Positions 44,487 to 52,895 of a stretch of 64,000 nucleotides of DNA are shown piece by piece. The notes under the pieces are model-generated. The model had not been told where the DNA came from and made no database searches. It saw only the letters and a list, made by a program, of their open reading frames with translations. Position 1 is the stretch's first letter; each line of letters opens with the position of its first letter. The DNA lies in assembly GCA_017555845.1 (NCBI GenBank), contig JAFZFO010000027.1:49668-113667 (forward strand), given 5' to 3'. The position numbers were made by a program, and so were the translations under genes. The stretch is from Bacteroidaceae bacterium (GTDB lineage: Bacteria; Bacteroidota; Bacteroidia; Bacteroidales; Bacteroidaceae).

Positions 44487-44535
44487 TACCTTTGTATATA
44501 TATTGCGCCATTATATAAAACATATTGCAAAAATA
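44487..44535. promoter_or_regulatory. Divergent -7 boxes between MATE and mnmA
   Basis: Plus strand: TACCTTTG at 44487-44494, 97 bases before mnmA. Minus strand: TATTTTTG at 44528-44535, 80 bases before the MATE ATG. Both match TAnnTTTG perfectly and the two transcripts would overlap at their 5' ends. Confidence 0.4.
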
Positions 44536-44591
44536 ATCTTTTTTTTTGACAGAGCGGATGGCGTTATATAAATTTATCAAATTGCAGAAAT

Positions 44592-45692
44592 ATGTTTGAA
44601 GACAAAAGCGTACTTGTTGGAATGAGCGGTGGCATAGACAGCACCGCGGTGTGCAGTATGCTGTTGGAGCAAGGCTACAGGGTGGAGGGACTCACATTCG
44701 TGACTTGCGACAGCGGCTTGCGTGCAGCAGAGGATGCCGCGGCATTGGCTGCAGCATTGGGAATACCCCACCACATTGCCGACGTACGCAGCGAGTTCCG
44801 CAAACAGGTCATTGAGCCATTCATGGAGTCATACATGAGCGGCAAGACCCCAAACCCATGCGTGAACTGCAACCCCACAGTAAAATTCCGTCTGCTCGAG
44901 GAGTGGGCCGACAAGCTTGGTTGCAGCCGCATTGCAACAGGACACTATGTAAAGATAGCGCAGGAAAGCGGAAGTGACGGCAATCCCAGATACTATATTG
45001 TAACAGGCGACGATGACAGGAAGGACCAGAGCTATTTCCTGTGGCGACTGACACAGCAGCAGCTGGCACGCGTAATCTTCCCTCTTGGAGGATGGGAGAA
45101 GCCCCAGGTACTTGATTATTTGAAGGAGCACAACCTGCAAAGTGCAGCCAAGGATGGAGAGAGCATGGAGGTGTGCTTCATCCCCGGCGACTATCGGGAC
45201 TTTCTGCGTGCAAACATCCCCGACATAGACAGCCGTTTCAACGGCGGAGCATTCGTAGACAGCGAAGGACGTACATTGGGCAAGCACAGCGGATACCCGT
45301 TCTACACCATAGGACAGCGTAAAGGACTTGGCATAGCTTTGGGCTATCCTGCATATGTAATAAAGATCAATGCAGCCAAGAATACGGTCATGTTAGGTAC
45401 CGAGGAGCAATTGCAGACCAAATACATGCTCATTGAAGCCCCCGAATGGGTTGATGGTGCGCCAAAAGAGATAAGCGTCAGAGTACGCTACCGTAGCCGC
45501 CCAGTGAAATGCGACACCCCCGTCGATGTAGGCAACGGGCGATGGCTGGTGCATCTGCACGAAACGGTCCAGGCCATCACGCCTGGACAATCGGCCATAT
45601 TCTACGACGGCAACACAGTTGTTGGCGGAGCATTCATAGCCGACCAACGAGGAATAAACCAATGGATACCCAAAGATGATGAACAGCATTGA
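44592..45692 (+). CDS. mnmA: tRNA 2-thiouridine synthase MnmA
   Basis: Adds sulfur to U34 of tRNAs for Lys, Glu and Gln. A 366-residue protein: VGMSGGIDSTAVCSMLLEQG (ATP PP-loop), TPNPCVNCNPTVKF with the catalytic C93, and GESMEVCFIPGDY with the persulfide C195; then GYPFYTIGQRKGLGIAL and the C-terminal beta barrel. It overlaps xseA by 17 bases. Confidence 0.96.
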   Translation: MFEDKSVLVGMSGGIDSTAVCSMLLEQGYRVEGLTFVTCDSGLRAAEDAAALAAALGIPHHIADVRSEFRKQVIEPFMESYMSGKTPNPCVNCNPTVKFRLLEEWADKLGCSRIATGHYVKIAQESGSDGNPRYYIVTGDDDRKDQSYFLWRLTQQQLARVIFPLGGWEKPQVLDYLKEHNLQSAAKDGESMEVCFIPGDYRDFLRANIPDIDSRFNGGAFVDSEGRTLGKHSGYPFYTIGQRKGLGIALGYPAYVIKINAAKNTVMLGTEEQLQTKYMLIEAPEWVDGAPKEISVRVRYRSRPVKCDTPVDVGNGRWLVHLHETVQAITPGQSAIFYDGNTVVGGAFIADQRGINQWIPKDDEQH

Positions 45693-46854
45693 AAACCCAC
45701 TGAGCCTATACTCACTGAACAACCTTGTAAGGAATGCGGTGGCCGATGCCCTGCCATCGCGTTATTGGGTAACAGGAGAACTGAGCGAGGTACGTGAGAC
45801 CGCCGTAGGACATTGTTATATAGAACTTGTACAACGGGATGAAGAAACGCAGGAGATGGTTGCCAAAGCGCGTGGAACCATCTGGGCACGCATATACTCC
45901 CTGCTCCGCCCATACTTTCTTGAACAGACTGGGCAACCTTTTGCAGCCGGTCTGAAGGTATTGCTGCAAGTATCCGTAGGTTTTCATGAACTGTATGGAT
46001 TTACACTCGATGTATGCGATATTGAACCGGCATATACTATAGGCGACATGGCACGTCAGCGCCAGATGATAATCAAACGCCTTACCGACGAGGGCGTGAT
46101 TGGGCTCAACAAAGAACTTGAATTCCCCTTGCTGCCACAACGCATTGCAGTCATTTCATCGGCAACAGCAGCGGGATATGGCGATTTCTGTGACCAGTTG
46201 CAGAATAACAGATATGGTTTCGTGTTCTACCCCCATCTTTTCCCGGCGCCGATGCAAGGCAACGGCGCCGAGCAAGGAATAATTGCCGCACTTGACAGAA
46301 TTGCAGAGAACATAGAGAATTGGGATGTGGTTGTCATCATCCGTGGAGGAGGTGCAACAAGCGAGTTGGGTTGCTTTGACACCTATGACCTCGCAAACAA
46401 CTGCGCACAGTTCCCACTGCCTATAATAACCGGTATAGGACACCTGCGCGATGAGAGCATATTGGATATAGTCGCACACACAAGCGCCAAGACCCCTACT
46501 GCAGCAGCAGAATTCCTCATACACGCAATGCTAGCCAATGAGACACAGATTGCAGAGTTGCAAAGCGGAATTGCCATGGCAGTTGCCCAAAGGATTGACA
46601 ATGAAAAGAGGCGGTTGGAGACATTGACAGGACAGATACCCGTGCATACCGCATTGTATATGCAAGCACAAAGACACAAACTCGACCTTTATCAAAGAAG
46701 CATAGAAGCCGCATCGCCCGAGCATATCCTATCGTTGGGATACAGCATTACCCGTCTGAACGGCAAGGTAGTCCGCGATGCAAGCAGTCTGAAAGCCGGA
46801 GATGAGGTAGAGACAGCCGTTGCAAGCGGAACATTCACAAGTATAATAAAATAA
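45676..46854 (+). CDS. xseA: Exodeoxyribonuclease VII large subunit
   Basis: A 392-residue subunit of the single-strand-specific exonuclease VII. It has the N-terminal OB fold (YWVTGELSEVRETAVGHCYI), and the core with RIAVISSATAAGYGDFCDQL, DVVVIIRGGGATSELGCFD and PIITGIGHLRDESILDIVAHTSAKTPTAAAEFL. The coiled-coil region is shorter than in E. coli, as usual in this phylum. It overlaps mnmA and is followed 6 bases later by xseB. Confidence 0.96.
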   Translation: MMNSIENPLSLYSLNNLVRNAVADALPSRYWVTGELSEVRETAVGHCYIELVQRDEETQEMVAKARGTIWARIYSLLRPYFLEQTGQPFAAGLKVLLQVSVGFHELYGFTLDVCDIEPAYTIGDMARQRQMIIKRLTDEGVIGLNKELEFPLLPQRIAVISSATAAGYGDFCDQLQNNRYGFVFYPHLFPAPMQGNGAEQGIIAALDRIAENIENWDVVVIIRGGGATSELGCFDTYDLANNCAQFPLPIITGIGHLRDESILDIVAHTSAKTPTAAAEFLIHAMLANETQIAELQSGIAMAVAQRIDNEKRRLETLTGQIPVHTALYMQAQRHKLDLYQRSIEAASPEHILSLGYSITRLNGKVVRDASSLKAGDEVETAVASGTFTSIIK

Positions 46855-46860
46855 CAGGAT

Positions 46861-47061
46861 ATGAAAAAGATGACATACGCAGAAGCCATGGCCCGTCTGG
46901 AGGAGATTATGGGCAAGGTACAAGGTGGCAGAATAGACATTGATGAGCTTGCAGGACTGCTGAAGGAAGCACAGGAACTCGTAAAGTTTTGCCGCGAAAA
47001 GTTATACAAGGTTGATGAAGATATAAAGGCACTGACAGAGGAAGCTGAAAGCTGCGATTAA
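46861..47061 (+). CDS. xseB: Exodeoxyribonuclease VII small subunit
   Basis: A 66-residue helical subunit that binds XseA. Signature: MTYAEAMARLEEIMGKVQGG, IDIDELAGLLKEAQELVKFCREKL and VDEDIKAL. The last codons (ESCD and stop) lie in the beginning of a repeat cluster. Confidence 0.95.
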   Translation: MKKMTYAEAMARLEEIMGKVQGGRIDIDELAGLLKEAQELVKFCREKLYKVDEDIKALTEEAESCD

Positions 47062-47229
47062 GCGAGCGCAACGCAAGTTTACTTGCAAGTTGCACTGCGA
47101 GCGTGAGCAGGTTCAATCACGCATCGCGTGATTAAAGGTGAAAGCGGAAAGCTGAAAACGGGAAACTTGCTTTGGCATTTCATTGCAAGCACAGCCAAGT
47201 TTCAAGCACACGTAGTGCGGTTAATAAAG
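47046..47229 (+). repeat. Modular repeat cluster between xseB and pgeF
   Basis: Contains hairpin copy 3 (47068-47093, GCAAC-G-CAAGT-TT-ACTTG-CAA-GTTGC), a second hairpin AATCACGC-ATC-GCGTGATT (47115-47133), the purine-rich module with AGGTGAAAGCGGAAA (47136-47150), and a second-hairpin relative (GCCAAGTTTCAAGCACACG, 47194-47212, followed by TAGTGCGGTTAA). It overlaps the end of xseB and runs up to the start of pgeF. Confidence 0.75.
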
Positions 47230-48030
47230 ATGAAAATCCTTGAATACAACATAGACAACGGCGTACGAGCCTTTTCCACTATGCGTGGAGAAGGCCCGGG
47301 CAACTATGACGGTTTCAACATCACACCATATTGTGGCGACTCGCCCCTGCATGTTGCAATGTGCAGGGAAAGCCTCTGCGCACAACTTGGCATCGCAGAT
47401 AGCCAGCTGATACTACCCTATCAGACACACAGCGACAAGGTCGCTGTGATAGACAGCCATTTCATGCAATTGAGCGATGAAGAACGATACAAGGCTTTGC
47501 AAGGAATAGATGCCGTTGTAACGGCATTACCACACATTTGCATTGGAGTGTCGACAGCAGATTGCATTCCCGTGCTGTTGCATGACAGGAAACGTAATGT
47601 AATTGCAGCAATACACGCAGGCTGGCGTGGAACAGTGGCCGGCATTGTAAAAAAAAGCATCGAGGTTATGAGCCGTTGCTACAATAGCTGCGCACAAGAC
47701 ATTAGAGCAATAATTGCACCGGGCATATCCATTGACGCCTTTGAAGTGGGCGACGAAGTATATGAAGAGTTCTGCAAGGCAGGCTTCGCAATGCAACAGA
47801 TTGCAAGGCGCTACCCCACCACCGCCGGTGGGGAGAAATGGCACATAGACCTTTGGGAAGCAAACAGCCTGCTGTTGCAACAGTGTGGTGTTACAAAGGA
47901 GAACATTCACATTGCAGGCGTTTGCACCTACAAGAATCACAACGTTTTTTTCTCGGCACGAAGGCTTGGAATTAAATCGGGTAGAATTTTCAGCGGAATA
48001 TTACTGAAGCCGGACCTTGTATATGGATAG
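47230..48030 (+). CDS. pgeF: PgeF/YfiH family multicopper-type (laccase domain) protein
   Basis: A 266-residue protein of the YfiH/PgeF family. Metal-binding segments: ISTADCIPVLLHDRKRNVI, AIHAGWRGTVAGIVKKS, and the C-terminal GVCTYKNHNVFFSARR. E. coli PgeF is proposed to edit muropeptides (removing wrongly used amino acids), while other members are purine nucleosidases or phosphorylases; which applies here is open. The ATG at 47230 is right; the frame is open upstream to 47128 only because it crosses the repeat cluster. Confidence 0.9.
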   Translation: MKILEYNIDNGVRAFSTMRGEGPGNYDGFNITPYCGDSPLHVAMCRESLCAQLGIADSQLILPYQTHSDKVAVIDSHFMQLSDEERYKALQGIDAVVTALPHICIGVSTADCIPVLLHDRKRNVIAAIHAGWRGTVAGIVKKSIEVMSRCYNSCAQDIRAIIAPGISIDAFEVGDEVYEEFCKAGFAMQQIARRYPTTAGGEKWHIDLWEANSLLLQQCGVTKENIHIAGVCTYKNHNVFFSARRLGIKSGRIFSGILLKPDLVYG

Positions 48031-48065
48031 TCGCGGGCTACACAGTCAAGACTGTGCCCCCGCGA
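48030..48065 (+). terminator. Hairpin after pgeF
   Basis: GTCGCGGG-CT-ACACAGTC pairs with GACTGTG-CC-CCCGCGAC around AA, starting at the stop codon. A weak T-rich stretch follows. Probably the end of the mnmA-xseAB-pgeF unit. Confidence 0.6.
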
Positions 48066-48097
48066 CTCCCTCAATAATTTTTAGGCAGTAATTATTT

Positions 48098-49834
48098 TCA
48101 CTTATTAACAAACGACTTTTTTAAATCCTGTGAGATATTGATGATAAAATCTCCCATACGCTCAAGTTCATTTACAATATCCAGATAATATACGCTTTCC
48201 TGATAATTCTTTTCACCGTTCTCCATCTCCTCAATCTCGGATTCCCGAAGCGTATTCCTCAATTCGTTAATATGATTCTCGGCATTATACGCATTTGATA
48301 TATCAACAAGAGTACCTTTGTGTGCAGCTTCAAGATTTTCAAGCATTACGCCATAAGCGACATCAAGGGTATCTGCCATCTTTTGCAGGTTACATATAGC
48401 ATCAGTACTAAATTTCTTGTTATGAATGTTTCTTCTTGATAGAATACGGCTGATGGCCTCACCTGAATCTCCCAGCGACTCCAGTTCTCCTATTATCTTG
48501 TACATTGCCTTAATCTTTATAGAGGTTGCCTCGCTGATATCTCCCAATGATACACCATTCAGGAATGAAGCAATTTCATATTCTATTCTATCTGAAATCT
48601 CCTCATACTTGACCAATTTAGCACGTAACTCTTCAAATTTATTGGAATCATTCTCGGATATTGCCAATTTTGCATACCCAAGTCCTGTTCTTGATATTTG
48701 AGCGAAATGTATAATTTCATCAAATGCCTGTTCAGTTGCAAGTTCAGGTGTAGCAACAGGACCCGCCGAAATATATTTAAGCCTAAAAGTTTCTGTTTCT
48801 TTATTTTCAGGCGCCTTTATAATCCACACAACAGCTTTTTCAATATATTTGATAAACCATATCAGTATAAGGGTGTTGATGGTATTAAACAACGTATGCA
48901 ACATTGAGAGTCCATACAAAGCAGCAGTACCTTCTGCCGATATTGATTCACTGACTTCAAATCCTTCTGATGCAGGATTGGGCAAACCGAAAATATACTC
49001 GGTGATGCAACCAACCAGAGCAAGGAATGGTTTAAAAAGCAATAGCGCCCACATGACACCAAATACATTGAATATCGTGTGCGACATTGCAGCACGCTTT
49101 GCCTGTGTATTTCCCACCGATGCAGCTATATTGGCGGTAATTGTTGTACCGATATTCTCACCCAACACCATAGCACATGCCATATTGAACGGTATCCAGC
49201 CCATGCTGAGCATAATGAGCGTAATCGCCATTGTTGCAGAAGATGATTGGAGCACCAGAGTCAGCACTGTACCAAAAACTAAAAAGATAAGTACAGAACT
49301 GAACCCATGACTTGACCAACTCTTTACGAACTCCAACACTTGTGGTGTCTCGTTCAAATCCGGTACGGATTCTTTCATAAAGGAGAGACCAAGGAACAAC
49401 AGACAGAAACCGACAATAAGTTCACCGATATTCTGACGTTGGTTCTTTTTCGAGTTTGAAAAGAGGAAACCGAATGCCATTAAAGGGATGGCCAGAATTG
49501 AAATGTCAGCCTTGAATCCAAGCCATGACACGAGCCATGCAGTCACAGTCGTACCTATGTTTGCACCCATAATAACGCCAATAGCCTGTACAAGCGTAAG
49601 AAGACCGGCATTGACGAAACTTACTACCATAACGGTAGTTGCTGATGACGACTGAATTACTGTAGTTATTCCCAAACCAGTCATAACACCCTTAAAAGGA
49701 TTGGATGTCATTGCAGATAGAAATCCACGGAGTTTGTCACCTGATGCTTTTTGTAATCCAGAGCTCATCAGGTTCATTCCATACAGGAACATTCCTAATG
49801 CTCCTAAAAGTGTAAATATTTGAAGTATTCCCAT
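48098..49834 (-). CDS. Na+/phosphate cotransporter family protein with PhoU-like domain
   Basis: A 578-residue protein. Two Na/Pi cotransporter repeats are seen with the QSSS motif: GITTVIQSSSATTVMVVSF and TLVLQSSSATMAITLIMLS. The region after about residue 350 is cytoplasmic and PhoU-like (ELRAKLVKYEEISDRIEYEI; IGELESLGDSGEAISRIL). It should bring phosphate in with sodium. The ATG at 49834 (MGILQIFTLLGALGMFLYG) begins 2 bases after the stop of the antiporter gene, so these two form an operon. The region is more AT-rich than the surrounding DNA. Confidence 0.92.
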   Translation of the reverse strand: MGILQIFTLLGALGMFLYGMNLMSSGLQKASGDKLRGFLSAMTSNPFKGVMTGLGITTVIQSSSATTVMVVSFVNAGLLTLVQAIGVIMGANIGTTVTAWLVSWLGFKADISILAIPLMAFGFLFSNSKKNQRQNIGELIVGFCLLFLGLSFMKESVPDLNETPQVLEFVKSWSSHGFSSVLIFLVFGTVLTLVLQSSSATMAITLIMLSMGWIPFNMACAMVLGENIGTTITANIAASVGNTQAKRAAMSHTIFNVFGVMWALLLFKPFLALVGCITEYIFGLPNPASEGFEVSESISAEGTAALYGLSMLHTLFNTINTLILIWFIKYIEKAVVWIIKAPENKETETFRLKYISAGPVATPELATEQAFDEIIHFAQISRTGLGYAKLAISENDSNKFEELRAKLVKYEEISDRIEYEIASFLNGVSLGDISEATSIKIKAMYKIIGELESLGDSGEAISRILSRRNIHNKKFSTDAICNLQKMADTLDVAYGVMLENLEAAHKGTLVDISNAYNAENHINELRNTLRESEIEEMENGEKNYQESVYYLDIVNELERMGDFIINISQDLKKSFVNK

Positions 49835-49836
49835 AT

Positions 49837-50784
49837 TTATGCAAGTTGATTCATTACAAGGTAGCAATTATAAATTACAAAACACAATATCATCAACAAG
49901 CCACTTATCCTGCCAATCTTACCTTTTAGACCGATTATCAAAGGCAGTATGGCCGCTGCAATCATAACATAATAATCCGTAGATGTTATTCCTGAAGAGG
50001 TAAGCGGCATAACTTGTGAGCTAATCCCAAGGATAAGTGTTATATTGAATATATTCGATCCAATGATATTACCCAATGCCATTTCAGTATTTTTCTTGAC
50101 CGCTGCAGCAACAGAGGCCGCAAGTTCAGGCAATGACGTTCCACAAGCAATAAGCGTCAACGAAATGAAAGCGTCATTTACACCAAAGGACTTCGCAATG
50201 AGTACTGCATTATCTACAAACAAATCACAACTTGTGATAAGCAATACCAATCCTCCGACAACTTTGATTACAGCCAACCACAAAGGAGTTGCTTCTTCTG
50301 CATGAACGATATTGGTTATTTTGTTCTTTCTATCACGCGAAAACGAATACCACATAAAGAACACAAAAGCAGCCAAAAGCAATAAACCATCTATACGGCA
50401 TATTGTCGCAGGGGTCCCATCAAAGAAATTAAATGCAAGAACTGTGAGCAATATCGATACCGCGACACATAGAGGTATCTCAAATTTCATATTCTTCTTG
50501 TCTATTGCGATTGGAAAGCATAATGCCGTCACTCCTGCAATTCCAAGAATATTAAAAATATTAGAACCTACTACGTTACCGATAGCCACATCTGCATTCC
50601 CATTTAATGCTCCCAAAAAACTTACTACGAATTCAGGCATAGAGGTACCGACTCCAACAATCGCAGCTCCAATAACAAAATCAGAAACACGATATTTCTT
50701 AGCAATGGACACTGCTCCAGCTACAAGAAAATCTGCGCCGAAAACGATTCCAGCCAAAGATGCAATAAGGATAATATATTCCAT
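49837..50784 (-). CDS. Calcium/sodium antiporter (YrbG-like)
   Basis: A 315-residue CaCA superfamily exchanger with ten helices in two inverted repeats. The ion-binding motifs are GVGTSMPEFVVSFLGA and ACGTSLPELAASVAA, each followed by GNVVGSNIFNILGI or GNIIGSNIFNITLIL. It would expel Ca2+ in exchange for Na+. It is placed between the Na+/Pi gene and a 148-residue orphan with gaps of 1-2 bases. Confidence 0.94.
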   Translation of the reverse strand: MEYIILIASLAGIVFGADFLVAGAVSIAKKYRVSDFVIGAAIVGVGTSMPEFVVSFLGALNGNADVAIGNVVGSNIFNILGIAGVTALCFPIAIDKKNMKFEIPLCVAVSILLTVLAFNFFDGTPATICRIDGLLLLAAFVFFMWYSFSRDRKNKITNIVHAEEATPLWLAVIKVVGGLVLLITSCDLFVDNAVLIAKSFGVNDAFISLTLIACGTSLPELAASVAAAVKKNTEMALGNIIGSNIFNITLILGISSQVMPLTSSGITSTDYYVMIAAAILPLIIGLKGKIGRISGLLMILCFVIYNCYLVMNQLA

Positions 50785-50785
50785 C

Positions 50786-51232
50786 TTAGTTTAACAGATT
50801 TGCAATTTTATCAATTTCATATTCATACATCTCTGAACAAGGTTCATACTGGTGAGGTATAAATTCAAAAAGTTGCAAATATGCCTTTCCCGAAGCTTTA
50901 CTGTAATATACTTTCAACATTAACACCTCTCCTTTACCATCTTGAGTCAAATCAATGGCCTCTGGCGATAAAGCCAATGCAGAGAGTATTGAAGTCTTCA
51001 TATTTCCAGGAAATGAGAATTCCTTCGCCAAATATTTTTCTTGGGTTTCAATATCTTTGTATCCACTTTTCAGGAAACAGAAGCCCAGAACTCCTATAGC
51101 CATTAATACATACCCTACAAGGTCAATTTCAAGAGTATCAAAGATGACTGTAAGAATAAATCCGCCAGCTATTAGTGATGTAAATATGACAATATCATTG
51201 ATTGAGCGAACTCTAATAAAATTCTTTTCCAT
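50786..51232 (-). CDS. Two-helix membrane protein of unknown function
   Basis: A 148-residue protein. Two membrane helices lie near the N terminus (IVIFTSLIAGGFILTVIF and LVGYVLMAIGVLGFCF), joined by a short loop, and the C-terminal half is cytoplasmic and soluble (SFPGNMKTSILSALALS ... YEPCSEMYEYEI). I do not recognise a family. The gene is first in the unit with the antiporter (1-base gap), so it may help or regulate that transporter. Confidence 0.65.
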   Translation of the reverse strand: MEKNFIRVRSINDIVIFTSLIAGGFILTVIFDTLEIDLVGYVLMAIGVLGFCFLKSGYKDIETQEKYLAKEFSFPGNMKTSILSALALSPEAIDLTQDGKGEVLMLKVYYSKASGKAYLQLFEFIPHQYEPCSEMYEYEIDKIANLLN

Positions 51233-51300
51233 TTTATCATTTAGTTTATTTGGTTTAATTATGTATAAATTTCAAACAATTGTCTACACGACAAACACAA

Positions 51301-51332
51301 CGGCATCGCGCTGTTTTAACAGAGCAATGTCG
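51301..51332. other. Stem-loop between lipoprotein and membrane protein genes
   Basis: CGGCATCGCGCTGTT pairs with AACAGAGCAATGTCG around TT: a 15-bp stem with two mismatches and one wobble. A T5 run follows on the plus strand within 10 bases, but the neighbouring genes are on the minus strand. Confidence 0.5.
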
Positions 51333-51356
51333 TCTAAGTTTTTATTATACAAACCA

Positions 51357-51743
51357 CTAAATGATAAGTTTGCCAAGACTAATCAACCATGAAGTAGACT
51401 TGACAAAACGATGATGATAGCTTAAAGACTCTTTTTGAATGAAATCACAGATGCAGACATTAACAACTTTGCCGCTTTTTACAAATTCAAAGTTATTCCT
51501 ATGCCAACTCGTGGTCCTTTTAACAACATTCGGTACACGATGAATATTGCTAATACCAGATATCTGACGAGGAAGACTCAGGTCGACATTTGGAGCATCA
51601 AGATCAAAATATTGAACATCAATATTAGGACATGAGATATTGGCCTGATTCTCAACAGCCTGAGAATCAGTCTCCACAGTGCAACCAACCAAAGCGACGG
51701 TTGCGAATATTAGCAGAATAAAAAACTTCAGTTTTTTCCCCAC
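51357..51743 (-). CDS. Small lipoprotein of unknown function
   Basis: A 128-residue protein with a lipoprotein signal (MGKKLKFFILLIFATVALVGC, lipobox Cys 21). The mature part has no repeat or motif I know; it has an acidic N-terminal half (VETDSQAVENQ) and a basic His/Trp-containing second half (RTTSWHRNNFEFVKSGKV). The start is a GTG at 51743, supported by a -7 box 29 bases upstream; two nearby ATGs are out of frame. A frameshift from a longer gene cannot be excluded. Confidence 0.6.
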   Translation of the reverse strand: MGKKLKFFILLIFATVALVGCTVETDSQAVENQANISCPNIDVQYFDLDAPNVDLSLPRQISGISNIHRVPNVVKRTTSWHRNNFEFVKSGKVVNVCICDFIQKESLSYHHRFVKSTSWLISLGKLII

Positions 51744-51771
51744 AAAACCAATAACATATTCATTTCTAATG

Positions 51772-51779
51772 CAAATATA
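51772..51779 (-). promoter_or_regulatory. -7 box for the small lipoprotein gene
   Basis: TATATTTG on the minus strand, a perfect TAnnTTTG, 29 bases before the GTG at 51743. Confidence 0.45.
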
Positions 51780-51877
51780 TAATATTTGAAGAAAAGCAAC
51801 AATACGTTTGTGTTATATTTATTTAAAGAAGGTAGTTGCCTATGTCATCTTCGTTGAAGTAGCTCTCGCCAGCTGTA

Positions 51878-51900
51878 AAAGAACAAGTAAACTTGACTTT
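51878..51900 (-). repeat. Dispersed hairpin repeat, copy 4
   Basis: On the minus strand: AAAG-T-CAAGT-TT-ACTTG-TT-CTTT. The flanks GCGAG before and ACAGCTGGCGAGAGC after align with copy 1 at 20517. It lies in the gap between the lipoprotein gene and the anti-sigma-like gene. Confidence 0.65.
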
Positions 51901-51976
51901 AACTCGCACACCCGCTGCTTTCATTTTTCAGTATTCATTTCAAATTTTGCAACATCTGTTGAAAAAACAGCAAAGA

Positions 51977-52288
51977 CTATTTTATCAACAAAGCAAAGTT
52001 GACATCGCCATCGGCAAGGCTACGGCCTATGGCATGGCAGGTGTCTGCAAGTTGTGTAGTGTACTCCATTGAAGGATATCCATTTTCGTGCGGTACTGTA
52101 AAGCCAAGCACAAAGCCCAATACCGAGGCGGCTACAAGCCAGTAGGGGTTGATGTGTAGGGACTTTTTGCGCAGGCGAGGACATGAAGCTATGCGAACGG
52201 TTGCATTATCTTCATCACGCACCTCTCGCAATAGAGCGAATAGTTCCGTTGACTCTTGTTCTATTTTTTCAAATTCATTGTCATTCAT
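51977..52288 (-). CDS. Small single-helix membrane protein, possible anti-sigma factor
   Basis: A 103-residue protein: a cytoplasmic N terminus of about 45 residues (EKIEQESTELFALLREV), one membrane helix (WLVAASVLGFVLGFTV, about 49-65) and a short periplasmic tail. This is the layout of a short anti-sigma factor, and it directly follows the ECF sigma gene (37-base gap). No zinc-binding HxxxCxxC is present. The role is inferred from position and topology only. Confidence 0.55.
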   Translation of the reverse strand: MNDNEFEKIEQESTELFALLREVRDEDNATVRIASCPRLRKKSLHINPYWLVAASVLGFVLGFTVPHENGYPSMEYTTQLADTCHAIGRSLADGDVNFALLIK

Positions 52289-52325
52289 ATTGTTTTAAGT
52301 TTTTAGTGTGTGAAGGCCGGTAAAT

Positions 52326-52895
52326 TCATAAACACTTTTTCATCTGTTTCTTGATAGTGGCAAGTGCGGCTGCAATGCGCGACTTCACAGTTCCTTCAGG
52401 AGCGCCTACAATACGGGCAACCTCGGGCACGGTGAGTTCTTCATCATAGTGAAGCAAAAAGGCATCGCGTTGCGGTTCGGGTAGCGCTTGTACAGCTTTG
52501 CGCAGTAATTGACGCAATTCTTGGCGTTCGACAATTTCATCAGTTGCAACCATAGGCTCTTCGCACAGCATACACTCCGACGTGTAGTTTTTGCGTACCT
52601 CCTCGTGTCGATAGTCGTTCTTACACAAATTGTAGGCCATGGCGTAGAGCCATGTTGCGAAGGACTGAGCTGTACGGTAGTCGGAACGATGTGTCCAAAC
52701 TCGCGTAAAGAGTTCTTGTACCATATCCTCGGCCTTGGTTGGATCATAGGCCAGCATACGGAGGAAGAAACCGCCAAGCCTACGTGCATATCTCTCGTAC
52801 AGCACTTCGTAAGCCTCGTGCCCACCCTGCCCGACGCGTAGCATAAGCTCGGAATCGGGCAAGGTTCTCAGAGCATCAGCGATTGATTTCTTCAT
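52326..52895 (-). CDS. ECF-type sigma-70 factor
   Basis: A 189-residue RNA polymerase sigma factor. Region 2: YEVLYERYARRLGGFFLRML, DMVQELFTRVWTHRSDYR, SFATWLYAMAYNLCKNDYR. Region 4: ALPEPQRDAFLLHYDEELTV and the helix-turn-helix VARIVGAPEGTVKSRI. The linker has two cysteines (ECMLCEEP) that could bind metal or sense redox. The ATG at 52895 is used (an upstream in-frame codon lies further into the preceding gene); it overlaps the end of the upstream gene by 20 bases, so coupling is likely. It is the central gene of a three-gene unit. Confidence 0.9.
   Translation of the reverse strand: MKKSIADALRTLPDSELMLRVGQGGHEAYEVLYERYARRLGGFFLRMLAYDPTKAEDMVQELFTRVWTHRSDYRTAQSFATWLYAMAYNLCKNDYRHEEVRKNYTSECMLCEEPMVATDEIVERQELRQLLRKAVQALPEPQRDAFLLHYDEELTVPEVARIVGAPEGTVKSRIAAALATIKKQMKKCL

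Noticed and set aside
47128-47229. In-frame upstream extension of pgeF by 34 codons
   Set aside because: The extension is made of repeat DNA; the family N terminus begins at the ATG at 47230.
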